Shown: piece after piece, positions 37,526 through 46,234 of the stretch
Layout of the letters: every line of letters starts with the position of its first letter
Numbering within the stretch: position 1 is the stretch's first letter
Source of the DNA: Meiothermus hypogaeus
GTDB lineage: Bacteria > Deinococcota > Deinococci > Deinococcales > Thermaceae
Length of the DNA: 64,000 nucleotides
Assembly (NCBI RefSeq): GCF_003574035.1
Contig: NZ_QWKY01000001.1
Span: 92,246 to 156,245 of the forward strand
Direction of reading: 5' to 3'
Program-made: the position numbers and the translations under genes
Notes under the pieces: model-generated
The model's input: only the letters and a program-made list of their open reading frames with translations
Database searches by the model: none
Told to the model about the DNA's origin: nothing

Positions 37526-37611
37526 TCTGCCGTGAAGCAGCCTGGCAAATATTCGATTTTCAGCACTCCGCTAAGCCCGCAACACTTCCATCGAACCCCT
37601 CCGACACTTGG

Positions 37612-37646
37612 CTATCAGCTATCGACTATGGACTATAGACTATCGA
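37612..37646 (+). repeat. Heptanucleotide tandem repeat (CTATNGA-like, five units)
   Basis: Five consecutive 7-bp units read CTATCAG, CTATCGA, CTATGGA, CTATAGA and CTATCGA. The array lies in the gap between the Skp-like pair and ftsK, about 65 bp before the ftsK start. Confidence 0.85.
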
Positions 37647-37710
37647 CTTCTACAAGGCCGCTTTATTGTCAGGGTCAAGTTTAATTGCCGATATGTTAGA
37701 ATCGTAAACG

Positions 37711-40488
37711 ATGGCCAGAGGCAAATCTAAAGGCGATAAAACAAGAAAAGCGTCCCCCACTGAACGAAAGCGCGACCTCGAGGCTTTTTCTCTTCTCGTT
37801 ATGGGGCTCTCGGTGCTACTGGCTGCCGCCATCTATTTTGGCTCCAACCTGGCCGGACAGCTGGGCAGCACGGTGCAAAATTTTTTCTGGGGCAACCTGG
37901 GGTATCTGGCCTGGCTGGTGCCGCCCACGCTGGCGCTCCTGGGCGTCTGGCTGCTGTTGGATCGCCCTCTGGGGGGCTTTATCAGGGCAACTGCCATCGC
38001 CCTGTCGGGGGGTCTGGTCAGCTTACCGCTGGTCGCCCATGCCTCCAAACCGCTGGGTGGCGCCCTTGGCCAAAACCTCCATTCCCTGCTAACGGGCCAA
38101 CTCGGTAACCTCGGCCTGCTGATTCCCATGCTGGCCCTTAGCTTTATCGCCGACCTGGCCCTGCGTCAGCGACCCGGTTTCCTGCTGGGTAAAAGCACCC
38201 GACGGGTGGTGCTGGCCGCACAGCGTTTGTACCGGGCCTATACCCTTTCCCAAACCGCCACCCGGCTGCTGCACGAAGCCCAGGCGCTGGCCGAGCGGTA
38301 CCCCGAGCACAAGGCTCTATACACCCTGCAACAGGACCTCAAAGCCTTCCGGCGCAACCCCCAGGACGGCGAAGCCATTATAGGATTTGCCAGACTGCTG
38401 GACGAATTCCGAAGCGAAAGGGCCAAGGAACTTGCAGGAAAGCTGGCTGCCGAGCCCCGGCCCCTGCCGGTGCGCCTCGAGCGACTGGCGGCTGCCCTGG
38501 CAGCTCCCCTCCAGGGCGACGGCCTGGCCCAGGCCCTCGAGGAGCGTCGCGCCGCGCTGGTGCTGGAAATCGGCACCCTGCTGACCAAAACCCAGGCCCT
38601 TACTCGCCAGGCCGAGACTGCTGCAAAAAATCTAAGCAACCCTACCGCCCGGGCTTTGCTGGCCGCCCTGGACGAGCACCAGCACCGCCTGGCGAGCTGG
38701 CGCGAGTCGGAAGAGCTGACCTTGGGCCTGGAGGAGCGGGTGGACGGCTGGCTGCGCTGGGCCGAGTGGGTGGAGTCGGCTCCGGCAGAAGCCCACCCGG
38801 CGGGGCTGCGGGCCCTGCTCGAGAAGGGCCTGCGGGCCGAACCCCCTGCTTTTGCGGTGGCAACGGCCAAGCCGCCCACCGAACCGTTGCTCGACTTCGA
38901 TTTTATATTTCCTGAGCCAGACAAGGTGGAGGCCACTCACAAAACAGTTCCGCCGCCCGAGAAGCCCAAAACTGGCAAGCCTGCCCGGAGCAGCGCACCC
39001 CAATCCGGCTCCACAACCCAACCCTCGACTGCGCTGCAGCTCCCCAGCTTCGATTTGCTCGACAAACCCGAAGCGCCGCGCTACGACCCCAAGGCCCTGG
39101 AAATCATCACCCAGCGCCAGGTCGAGCTCATCAACAACACCCTGCAGCACCACGGGGTGGAAGCTCGGGTGGTGAGCTGGTCGCGCGGCCCAACCGTTAC
39201 CCGCTTTGAACTCGAGCCCGCCCCCGGCGAAAAAATCAGCCGTGTGCAAAACCTCCACAACGACTTGGCCCTAGCCCTGGCGGCAGGTTCGGTGCGCATC
39301 GAGGCGCCCATTCCTGGCAAGAGCGTCATTGGCCTCGAGGTGCCCAATGCCGAGCGTGAACTGGTGCGCTACAGCGAGGCCATTCAGTCCAGCGCTTTTA
39401 CCCGCAGCAAGGACACCCTGCCCATGGTGCTGGGCAAAAGCATCGACGGTGAAGTCTGGGTGAAGGATCTGGCCCGCATGCCCCACCTGCTTATCGCTGG
39501 CTCCACTGGCTCGGGTAAGTCGGTGGCGGTGAACACCCTGATTACCAGTCTGCTGTTCAAATATCTCCCCACCGAGCTGCGCTTTCTGATGATTGACCCC
39601 AAGATGGTCGAGCTTACCCCCTACGAGGGCATCCCGCACCTCGTGCGCCCGGTGGTCACCAACCCCGCCGATGCCGCCGGGGTGCTCCTGGGCGCGGTGG
39701 CCCACATGGAGCGGCGTTACAAGATGATGAGCCAGGTGGGGGCGCGAAACCTCGAGCAGTTCAACCAGAAGATGCGGGCCGCCGGCGACCCCACCTTGCC
39801 CTACCTGGTCATCGTGATTGACGAGTTGGCCGACCTGATGATTACTGCACCAAAAGAGGTGGAGCAGGCCATTCTGCGCCTGGCCCAGATGGCCCGCGCT
39901 ACCGGGATGCATCTGATACTGGCCACCCAGCGCCCCTCGGTGGACATCCTGACCAGCTTGATCAAGGTAAACATCCCGGCCCGTATGGCCTTCGCAGTCT
40001 CTTCTGGCTTCGACTCGCGCACCATTCTGGACACCTACGGAGCCGAGCGCCTGGTGGGCCAGGGCGATATGCTCTTCCACCAGCCCGGCCTGCCCAAGCC
40101 GGTACGCCTGCAAGGACCTTTCCTTTCCGAAACCGAGGTTCACCGCATTGCTGGGTTTTTGCGTGAGCAGAGCTTCGAGGATGTCTTTGTGGCGCAGTAC
40201 GGCTCCGACTTCGAAGGCCCCTTGAATCTAGGAGGCAGCGGAGGCGGCGACGCCGGGGATATCGACTTTGGCGACCCTCTCTTGAAGAAAGCCGCCGAAA
40301 TTGTGATCGAGGAGGGCTACGCTTCAGTGAGCCGGCTCCAGCGTCGCCTTTCGGTGGGCCACGCCCGGGCGGGCAAGCTGGTAGATGCCCTCGAGGCCAT
40401 GGGCATTGTGGGGCCGCACCAGGGCAGCAAACCCCGCGATGTGCTGATTACCCGCGACCAGCTACCGGAGTATTTTGGCGGGGAGTAA
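37711..40488 (+). CDS. ftsK: FtsK/SpoIIIE-type DNA translocase
   Basis: The 925-aa product pumps DNA at the division septum and helps resolve chromosomes. An N-terminal membrane region with about four hydrophobic segments (residues ~25-150) is followed by a Leu/Ala-rich helical linker and a Pro-rich stretch (~420-450). The motor has Walker [13 protein letters not shown] (~595) and Walker [16 protein letters not shown]-terminal winged-helix gamma domain ([20 protein letters not shown]) recognises polar DNA sequences. A TAGAAT box lies 8 nt upstream of the ATG, which suggests a leaderless mRNA. The stop codon is the first base of repeat copy 3. Confidence 0.95.
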   Translation: MARGKSKGDKTRKASPTERKRDLEAFSLLVMGLSVLLAAAIYFGSNLAGQLGSTVQNFFWGNLGYLAWLVPPTLALLGVWLLLDRPLGGFIRATAIALSGGLVSLPLVAHASKPLGGALGQNLHSLLTGQLGNLGLLIPMLALSFIADLALRQRPGFLLGKSTRRVVLAAQRLYRAYTLSQTATRLLHEAQALAERYPEHKALYTLQQDLKAFRRNPQDGEAIIGFARLLDEFRSERAKELAGKLAAEPRPLPVRLERLAAALAAPLQGDGLAQALEERRAALVLEIGTLLTKTQALTRQAETAAKNLSNPTARALLAALDEHQHRLASWRESEELTLGLEERVDGWLRWAEWVESAPAEAHPAGLRALLEKGLRAEPPAFAVATAKPPTEPLLDFDFIFPEPDKVEATHKTVPPPEKPKTGKPARSSAPQSGSTTQPSTALQLPSFDLLDKPEAPRYDPKALEIITQRQVELINNTLQHHGVEARVVSWSRGPTVTRFELEPAPGEKISRVQNLHNDLALALAAGSVRIEAPIPGKSVIGLEVPNAERELVRYSEAIQSSAFTRSKDTLPMVLGKSIDGEVWVKDLARMPHLLIAGSTGSGKSVAVNTLITSLLFKYLPTELRFLMIDPKMVELTPYEGIPHLVRPVVTNPADAAGVLLGAVAHMERRYKMMSQVGARNLEQFNQKMRAAGDPTLPYLVIVIDELADLMITAPKEVEQAILRLAQMARATGMHLILATQRPSVDILTSLIKVNIPARMAFAVSSGFDSRTILDTYGAERLVGQGDMLFHQPGLPKPVRLQGPFLSETEVHRIAGFLREQSFEDVFVAQYGSDFEGPLNLGGSGGGDAGDIDFGDPLLKKAAEIVIEEGYASVSRLQRRLSVGHARAGKLVDALEAMGIVGPHQGSKPRDVLITRDQLPEYFGGE

Positions 40489-40614
40489 TGCCGGATTTAA
40501 AAAGACAGTTTACAAAAACAAAAACTCCACAGGTTCTCTTTTTGAATCCTGGAGCAAACCCTTTGGTCGGGTTGATTCGTTACCATTCAGTCACGAATCA
40601 ACCGAATCTGGTAT
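40488..40614 (-). repeat. Two-hairpin intergenic repeat, copy 3 (127 bp, reversed)
   Basis: It is inverted relative to copy 1 and begins at the last base of the ftsK stop codon. Hairpin 1 arms are GGTTGATTCGTTAC and GTCACGAATCAACC. Hairpin 2 has decayed slightly. The right end retains CCGAATCTGGTAT. Confidence 0.88.
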
Positions 40615-40750
40615 GAAAGGCATTTGACGCATATGGTTGGCGAAAAGGGCGCCTGTCCTACAAGGGGGGCTACCCCACTTTGCCCGGCGGATAGCTTCAC
40701 GCAAGCTGCGCGAGTTGGTTTGCAACATACCAATCAACACTGGTATGGGC

Positions 40751-42694
40751 CTAAGGCCTCACCACCATCGTGCCCAGGTCCAGGGAGCTTCTCGCGCCAA
40801 CTTGAAGGGTGCGCTCGAGTTTTGGCTCCCCTGCATCGCACAGGTTGTTGCCCGAGTCGTCACGGCAGGCAGTCACCAGGTAGCGCCCTGGCACCAGGTA
40901 GGTCTCGAAAACCCCATCGCTCACCACCACCTGCCTCGAGCTAGGCCCCATAAAACTCACCAGGAAGCCGCCTCTGGGAAGCGTCCAGGCAAAGGCCCCG
41001 GGCAGATTGAGCAGGCCATGGCCGTAGGCATCATCGCGGCCTGGAGGGCCCAAGTCGGTAAGGTGGGAACGAATCAGGTTCCAGGCCTCGGTGGCGTTCG
41101 AGGCCTTTCCGGCCGACAAAACCATAGCCAGGGCCGCGGCTACCTGGGGGGTGGCCTGAGAAGTACCCATATAAAAGGTGTAGTTGGGCTGGTTCAGGCT
41201 ATAGTTCCAGGTGCTCGAGAGAACCCCACCGCCGGGCTGGGCGGTGTTGCCGCCCGGCGCGACCACATCCACGCTCGCATTTTGCTGGCTGTAATAGGCC
41301 ACCTGGTTGTACTGGTCGGTGGCCCCTACCGAGATGGCCCCCGGGCAGGCCGCCGGATAGACCAGTGCACCGGGATTGCGGGTCTGGAAATTACCTGCCG
41401 CAGCCACCACCAGCACACCCCGGGCCGCAGCGTCCGCAACGGCTTCGCACATTAGGTTGGAAAAAGACGTCGAGCCGAGCGACAGGTTGATGACCTGAGC
41501 CGGCCTTGGATTGTTCAGGGTCTGGCCGGCCTTTTGCACCGGTATACCGGCAGCGTAGCGCACGGCCAGGGCCACGTCCTCAAAAGTACCGTTGCCTATC
41601 GAGTCCAGCACCCGCAGCGGCAGCACCTTGATGGGGGCGTTGTGGGCCATGCCGACGATGCCGGAGTCGGTGCAGGTGGGGCAGGCTGGCGTGAAATTGC
41701 CGCTGCCCGCCACAACGATGCCGGTCACGTGGGTGCCGTGGCTGCCGCCGGTGCGCGAGAGCAAATCGCAGGGGTCGGAAGGGTCAGCGTCGCCGGGGTT
41801 ACCGGGGGCCGGATCGGCGCAGGGGTCGTAGGGCTGGTTGGGGTCCGTGGGAGAGGCGGCGTCGCCCACAAAGTCGTAGGCGCCCTCGCCCGGTAACCAG
41901 AGCCGTCCGGCCAGGTCGGGGTGGTCGTAGCGCACCCCGGTGTCCACAACGGCCACCGTGATGGGGGTGGTGTAGGTTTGCAGATAGGTAAAGCGGGCAC
42001 CGGTACTGCGCAGGTACCACTGCTGGGGGTAGAACTGATCGGTGGGCTCGCCCTGGGCACTGACGGTGCCGTTGATCTCGGCCCACTCTACGCTGGGGTC
42101 GAGCCGCAGGCGTTGCAGCAAAGCCTCGGGGTTGGTGGTGGAGAGCTTGGTAATGCGGCCCACCTGGTCGTGCGAGAGCACCCGGCTCCCCTGGGGCAGG
42201 GCCACCGCTCGCAGATCGCGGCGGTACTTGACCAGGACTTCGGTGGGCTGGGTGCTTTGGGTTTCTGGTTGCGCCATGGGCGCAGGTTCGCGGACCCCAA
42301 GCCTAGCCAACTCGGCCATCGAGGCGCTCGAGGCCAGCTCTTCGGTTAGCTTGCCCACCACCCGCACCAATGGCAGGCGCACCGCAACCGTAGCCTCTAC
42401 ATCGCCCGTAACCCTGAGGCTGCTGCTGTACTCAGACTGGCTAGCAATCTCGCCTTCGAAATCGGCCTGGAGCTTTACGACCTGGGGGCCGATGCCGCTC
42501 TGGGGGCTCACGTTAAGCCAGGTAGCAAGTGAATCCACGCGCCAGGCCACATTAGAGCCTACCCGCAGGGTCAGGCTGCCCTCGAGGCCCTCCATCACCA
42601 CCTCGCCTGGAATGCTCTGGGCGGGCCCAGGAGCCAGGGAGCTCTGGGTAGAGCACCCTACCAGCAACCAAACCAACAGGAGAAATCGCCGCAT
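40751..42694 (-). CDS. Subtilisin-family (S8) serine protease lipoprotein
   Basis: The product (647 aa) has a lipoprotein signal (FLLLVWLLVGC), so it is probably anchored outside the cytoplasm. An N-terminal BACON/Ig-like segment (DSLATWLNVSPQSGIGPQVV) is followed by a propeptide-like region. The catalytic triad is visible: Asp in VAVVDTGVRYDHPD (~251), His in GGSHGTHVTG (~320) and Ser in GTSQATPQVA (~510). GTSQATP replaces the common GTSMATP. A Cys/Asp/Pro-rich insert precedes the His motif and could bind calcium or form a disulfide. A C-terminal region of about 90 residues after the protease domain is of unknown fold. The start at 42694 gives the lipobox; the upstream extension lacks sense. 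It lies 31 nt after the VWA protein gene. Confidence 0.92.
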   Translation of the reverse strand: MRRFLLLVWLLVGCSTQSSLAPGPAQSIPGEVVMEGLEGSLTLRVGSNVAWRVDSLATWLNVSPQSGIGPQVVKLQADFEGEIASQSEYSSSLRVTGDVEATVAVRLPLVRVVGKLTEELASSASMAELARLGVREPAPMAQPETQSTQPTEVLVKYRRDLRAVALPQGSRVLSHDQVGRITKLSTTNPEALLQRLRLDPSVEWAEINGTVSAQGEPTDQFYPQQWYLRSTGARFTYLQTYTTPITVAVVDTGVRYDHPDLAGRLWLPGEGAYDFVGDAASPTDPNQPYDPCADPAPGNPGDADPSDPCDLLSRTGGSHGTHVTGIVVAGSGNFTPACPTCTDSGIVGMAHNAPIKVLPLRVLDSIGNGTFEDVALAVRYAAGIPVQKAGQTLNNPRPAQVINLSLGSTSFSNLMCEAVADAAARGVLVVAAAGNFQTRNPGALVYPAACPGAISVGATDQYNQVAYYSQQNASVDVVAPGGNTAQPGGGVLSSTWNYSLNQPNYTFYMGTSQATPQVAAALAMVLSAGKASNATEAWNLIRSHLTDLGPPGRDDAYGHGLLNLPGAFAWTLPRGGFLVSFMGPSSRQVVVSDGVFETYLVPGRYLVTACRDDSGNNLCDAGEPKLERTLQVGARSSLDLGTMVVRP

Positions 42695-42725
42695 CTTCCT
42701 CACACTATCGCTACCCCTGCATTCG

Positions 42726-44909
42726 TCAAGGCAGATTTGACCCAAAAACCGCCGCAACGCGCCTGCGCTCGAGGTAACGCTCGAGCAAAAACAAACCAAT
42801 TGCCAGCGCAATCAGGGGCCATTGCAAGGGTTGGGCTTTTCGAGCCACAAGGTTTTTCAACTCGGAGGCATCGTCCAGCAGGCGGCCCCCACTGGCTTCC
42901 GACAGCCTTTTCAGGTTGGCCCGACCATCCTCCATGCGCCACTCGGGCAGGGTGGGGAGTGGTAGCCGCAGTCGGGGCTGCTCGTTTTCAAAAATCACGG
43001 CTTGCCCCGCCGCTTCGCTGGGCAGGCGGGCCTCGTAACGCAGGGGGCCTGTGGGGGCCAGGGCTTGCTCCAGGCCGCCCAGCCGTATGCTGGGGCGTTC
43101 AAACTGGCCTTCCAGCAGGACCCGCACAAAATCGGCCTCGCGCACGGCCTGAGCCCTGGGACGGGCCGGGGTCTGCGAGAGCCAGCGCACAAGCTCGGCC
43201 ATCAGTGCAGGCGTGCCCTGCCAGCCCTGCCAGGAACGCGAGAGGTCGGTGGCCAGGGCCGCCACCCGGCCCCGCCCGCTCTCCCCTACGGCCAGTACGG
43301 CAAACTCGCCAGAGGCAACAAGGGTCTGGGCCCAGGGTTTGCTTTTGGCCGGCAGAATGACCGAAAGGGCCGGGGGGTTGGTGGTGCGGGTGATGGGGTG
43401 GGGGCGCACCGAGACCGGAAAGCGGCCCTCGAGCGCCTCGCGCCGGAAGGCCCGCTGGGCTTCCTCTAGAAAAAAACGGGGCAGATCCTGCGGGCTGGGC
43501 ACGTCCCAGAAGGTGCCCCCGCCGGCCTGGGCTAGCTCGCGCAAAAACTGGCGGTCGGCATCGGCGCCCAGGGCAACCGTACTGGTCTTGATTTTGGGGC
43601 TGGCATCGCGGGCCGCATCCAGCAGGCCGGGGGTCACATCGGCGGCCAGGCCGTCGGTCAGGGCGATCACCTGTTTGGAATCGGTGGGGACATTTTCCAG
43701 GGCGTCCAGAGCCTCGAGGTAGGCCCGGCGAATCATGGTGCCGCCCCCCGCTGTGGTGGAGAGCAGCAGGTTTTCGGCCTCCTTGCGGCCCTGCTCGGTC
43801 ATGGGGCGCGGACGAAAGAGCCAGCGCGGGCGGTCGGAGAAAACCACCACCCCGATGTAGTCCTGCGGACGCGCCGAGCGGATGAGCTCGAGCGAACCCA
43901 CCACCGCCAGTCCCAGCTTATCGGCCTCGATCATACTACCCGAGACATCCAGCACCAGCACAAGGCCCACCCCGCCCGGCTCCTCCACCGGCTCCACCGG
44001 CAGGCTAGCCTCCAGGCTGGTGCGTTCCCAGCCCCCAAAGAACAACCCTCTGGGCGTAGCCGTCCAGAGCAGGCTGCCCCCCTGATTCAAAAAGGTTTGC
44101 AGGGCGTCGAGTTCGGCCGCCGATAAATCCCGCGCCCCAACCCCTAAGGCCACCACCTCGGCCCGGATGGGCAAGGTAATTTCCGCACGCTCTTCGACCG
44201 CAAAGCCCTGGGCCTCGAGGTAGCGGGCCAGGGATGTGTCGCCCAGCACCCAGACCCGGGTGATGCCTGCGGGGCTGAGCTCGAGCCGGGCCTGTTCAAC
44301 ACCCAGGGTGCTCTCGAGCCGGGCCGTTACCACACCGGGCTCGTCCAGGCGAAAGCGATACCCCACGCTGCTGCGTCCGGGCTCCAGTTGTAACTCGCGC
44401 TCGAGTCGCCCCGAGGGCCCACTCAGGGTCAGTCTGGCCTTGAGGCTGGCTGTTGACTCCAGCACCGCCCGCACCTCGATGGTCTCGCCCTTGCTCGGTA
44501 AGGCGGGAGCCACCAGCGACAGTGACAGGTTGGGGCTGGGGGGCCGGTAGAGGCTAAAAATTGGAATCCCAATGGGCTCAGCCCGATCTTGAAACAGACC
44601 GTCTGATACCAGCACAATCCGGTCGGGGTTCAGTTCCTGGGCCTTGCGGAGGGCTTCGCGCAGCTGGGTGCCCTCCCCCAAGTCGAGCCTGCGCGCGGTC
44701 GGAGAAGCCACCTGAACCGCGCCGCTGGCAAAAGCGATGTATTGCGCGCCGGGCAGGACAAGTTGCGGCGCCACCTTCCACACCGCCTCACGTGCCGATG
44801 GGCTCTGGTCCAGCAGAACCACCGTCCGAACCGGCTGCACGGGAATACTGGGCCCCCAGAAGGCCAGCAGCAGGAGGAGTATGATGGCACCCCGCAACCC
44901 GATCAACAC
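42726..44909 (-). CDS. Membrane protein with glutamine-amidotransferase-like and VWA domains
   Basis: The 727-aa product has an N-terminal hydrophobic segment (AIILLLLLAFW), a domain of the glutamine-amidotransferase-like fold (~205-290; VWVLGDTSLARYLEAQGF, FLNQGGSLLWTATP) and a VWA domain (~315-500) with an intact MIDAS (VLDVSGSM ... AGGGTMIRRA ... ALTDGLAADV). A C-terminal transmembrane helix (PLIALAIGLFLLERYLERRR) completes it. This layout is common in proteins encoded with MoxR ATPases and Bat-type genes. A moxR gene lies at 55.5 kb in this window but not adjacent. A role in a chaperone-like envelope or stress pathway is inferred. No catalytic Cys-His-Glu triad is evident. Confidence 0.8.
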   Translation of the reverse strand: MLIGLRGAIILLLLLAFWGPSIPVQPVRTVVLLDQSPSAREAVWKVAPQLVLPGAQYIAFASGAVQVASPTARRLDLGEGTQLREALRKAQELNPDRIVLVSDGLFQDRAEPIGIPIFSLYRPPSPNLSLSLVAPALPSKGETIEVRAVLESTASLKARLTLSGPSGRLERELQLEPGRSSVGYRFRLDEPGVVTARLESTLGVEQARLELSPAGITRVWVLGDTSLARYLEAQGFAVEERAEITLPIRAEVVALGVGARDLSAAELDALQTFLNQGGSLLWTATPRGLFFGGWERTSLEASLPVEPVEEPGGVGLVLVLDVSGSMIEADKLGLAVVGSLELIRSARPQDYIGVVVFSDRPRWLFRPRPMTEQGRKEAENLLLSTTAGGGTMIRRAYLEALDALENVPTDSKQVIALTDGLAADVTPGLLDAARDASPKIKTSTVALGADADRQFLRELAQAGGGTFWDVPSPQDLPRFFLEEAQRAFRREALEGRFPVSVRPHPITRTTNPPALSVILPAKSKPWAQTLVASGEFAVLAVGESGRGRVAALATDLSRSWQGWQGTPALMAELVRWLSQTPARPRAQAVREADFVRVLLEGQFERPSIRLGGLEQALAPTGPLRYEARLPSEAAGQAVIFENEQPRLRLPLPTLPEWRMEDGRANLKRLSEASGGRLLDDASELKNLVARKAQPLQWPLIALAIGLFLLERYLERRRVAAVFGSNLP

Positions 44910-45190
44910 AGACCCATTATCTGAGGTACGCGGTTAGACAAATGCGAGTAGCGCCGCAGATGCGCTATCGGGAAGTGTAATACCGACTTTACTTGGACAG
45001 TTAGCTTTAAGGGTCGCCCCAAGCTCCCCCAACCGGCGACACCCCAGGTGCAGTCAAGCGTGTTCCTATCGCTGTTTGTAAATAGCGCGGTCGGGGTGTC
45101 GCCGCCATCTCCCTCCGGGGAGAAGGCGAGGGGTTCATGTGGATTTGATATAACGCCCGTTTGTTGCAGCAATCATGAACATAACTTGGC
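44910..45190. repeat. Degenerate palindromic intergenic element
   Basis: This gene-free stretch contains an 11-bp inverted repeat, GGCGACACCCC (45035-45045) with GGGGTGTCGCC (45093-45103), enclosing 47 bp. A second short dyad CTCCCTCCGGGGAG follows at 45109-45122. The latter resembles the CCCTCTCCCTCCGGGAGAGG repeat common in many bacterial genomes. No ORF is credible. It seems to be a decayed mobile repeat different from the two-hairpin family. Confidence 0.5.
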
Positions 45191-45221
45191 AAAAAAACCC
45201 GCCCTGCCGTTGGCAGAGCGG
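45191..45221 (-). terminator. Terminator of the tmRNA gene
   Basis: On the minus strand CCGCTCTGCC pairs with GGCAGGGCGG (10 bp with one G-U, 3-nt loop), followed by GTTTTTTT. It starts 4 nt after the tmRNA 3' end. Confidence 0.9.
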
Positions 45222-45224
45222 TTC

Positions 45225-45580
45225 TGGTGGAGGCGAGGGGAGTTGAACCCCTGTCCAAAGACCCATCCAGCAGACTTCTACGTGTGTAGTTGGTGTTTGG
45301 TTGTCGCTCAGGCTTGCGCCACCAACAGCGGGCCTGAACCCAGCACCGTGTAGATTTCGCTCCTGGCTACGGCGCCTTGCCTCGAGCTAGCCGACTTTAG
45401 GTCGTTCGTTCAGCACGCCATCGGCTGGGCTTCTGAAGAACGTCGCTGACTTAAGCAGCGAGGGCGTAGCTGTTGCTACGAGCGTTGCCAGTTATGGCTT
45501 TGCCCATTTTTACGAGGCCATGGGCTACCTCGACACGCCGTACTGCCTTCAAGAGCCCCTGTCGAAACCAGAACGCCCCC
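45225..45580 (-). ncRNA. ssrA: tmRNA
   Basis: tmRNA rescues stalled ribosomes and tags their unfinished proteins. The 356-nt RNA starts GGGGGCGTTCTGGTTTCGAC and ends GTTCAACTCCCCTCGCC followed by TCCACCA, giving the tRNA-like acceptor (7 bp) and T arm, with CCA encoded. The tag reading frame (45451-45489) encodes G-N-A-R-S-N-S-Y-A-L-A-A followed by TAA. The resume codon is GGC (Gly), as in Deinococcus, rather than the usual Ala. The ALAA end is the protease degron. A TACAAT box at 45593-45598 is a likely -10. Confidence 0.97.
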
Positions 45581-45592
45581 AGGCGATTAGCT

Positions 45593-45598
45593 ATTGTA
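45593..45598 (-). promoter_or_regulatory. -10 box of the tmRNA gene
   Basis: TACAAT on the minus strand ends 12 bp before the mature tmRNA 5' end. No good -35 box is visible. The region also holds the promoter of the divergent thioesterase gene. Confidence 0.6.
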
Positions 45599-45631
45599 GC
45601 AGGTTTTTGGCTTCTTGGGTAGGCTAGGGCC

Positions 45632-46033
45632 ATGAGCAAGATAGACCCCACCCGGTTAGAGCGCGACACCCTGGTCAAGACCCTGGGCATTCAGATTCTG
45701 GAGGCATCGCCACAGAAAGTGGTGGCCGAAATGGAGGTGACCCCCCGGCTGCATCAGCCCTTCGGCTACCTGCATGGCGGGGCCTCGGTGGCATTGGCCG
45801 AAACCGTCGCCAGCATTGGGGCCTACCTGGCTGCACCGGAGGGCTACACCAGCTTCGGGCTGGAAATCAACGCCAACCACCTGCGCTCGATGCAGTCCGG
45901 CAAGGTGACGGCTACCGGAACCCCTCTTCACTCGGGGCGCACCACCGCTGTCTGGAGCATCGAAATACGCGACCAAGAGGGGCGTCTGGTCTGCATCTCG
46001 CGCTGCACCCTGGCCATTACACCCATGCGCTGA
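45632..46033 (+). CDS. Hotdog-fold thioesterase (PaaI/YbgC-like)
   Basis: The 133-aa product has the single hotdog domain of acyl-CoA thioesterases of the PaaI / 4-hydroxybenzoyl-CoA / DHNA-CoA type. The key region is QPFGYLHGGASVALAE, with the HGG helix and the catalytic Glu/Asp position after it. GLEINANHLRSMQSGKVTA and RLVCISRCTLAI complete the sheet. The substrate cannot be read from sequence; menaquinone synthesis (DHNA-CoA hydrolysis) and detoxification of aromatic CoA esters are both possible. TAGGCT lies exactly 6 nt before the ATG with no Shine-Dalgarno, so the mRNA is probably leaderless. Confidence 0.88.
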   Translation: MSKIDPTRLERDTLVKTLGIQILEASPQKVVAEMEVTPRLHQPFGYLHGGASVALAETVASIGAYLAAPEGYTSFGLEINANHLRSMQSGKVTATGTPLHSGRTTAVWSIEIRDQEGRLVCISRCTLAITPMR

Positions 46034-46036
46034 GGA

Positions 46037-46066
46037 TTGACAGTTTTGCGCGAACCCCATTACACT
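46037..46066 (+). promoter_or_regulatory. Promoter of the aroF leader
   Basis: A perfect TTGACA (46037-46042) and TACACT (46061-46066) have 18 bp between them. Transcription should begin within a few bases of the leader-peptide ATG at 46076. Confidence 0.8.
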
Positions 46067-46075
46067 CATCGGCAT

Positions 46076-46162
46076 ATGCAGACCTCGAGGGGTTTCGCCA
46101 GACAAAATACCTGCTTTTTTGGGTATTTTTATTGGCCCATTCGCCCCGTGGGGTCTGTGTAG
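46076..46162 (+). CDS. Aromatic leader peptide of the aroF attenuator
   Basis: A 28-codon ORF starts 9 nt after the -10 box and ends TAG at 46160-46162. Residues 14-20 (46115-46135) are F-F-G-Y-F-Y-W, so six of seven consecutive codons specify Phe, Tyr or Trp, with one more Phe at residue 7. It lies between a strong promoter and a strong intrinsic terminator just before aroF, the classical layout of ribosome-mediated attenuation. Stalling at these codons when any aromatic amino acid is scarce would change folding downstream. The mRNA may be leaderless, because no Shine-Dalgarno is seen. Confidence 0.85.
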   Translation: MQTSRGFARQNTCFFGYFYWPIRPVGSV

Positions 46163-46214
46163 GCGTTTAGCGCACCATGCTTCCGGGGAGTTCCAAATCC
46201 CCGGAAGTTTTTTT
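46134..46214 (+). promoter_or_regulatory. aroF attenuator: alternative stems and terminator
   Basis: The terminator is CTTCCGGGGA (46180-46189) paired with TCCCCGGAAG (46198-46207), followed by seven T. Upstream, GGCCC (46134-46138) can pair with GGGTC (46151-46155), a 1:2-type hairpin that a stalled ribosome would mask. CCCCG (46144-46148) can pair with CGGGG (46184-46188) in the terminator's left arm, a possible antiterminator. A small hairpin GCG/CGC lies between. The terminator is certain by eye; the competing pairings are proposals. Confidence 0.75.
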
Positions 46215-46234
46215 GTGTGCAAGGAGGACAATCA

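Noticed and set aside
46076..46234. T-box or riboswitch upstream of aroF
   Set aside because: No T-box sequence or ligand-binding riboswitch core is visible; the aromatic codon run explains the terminator better.
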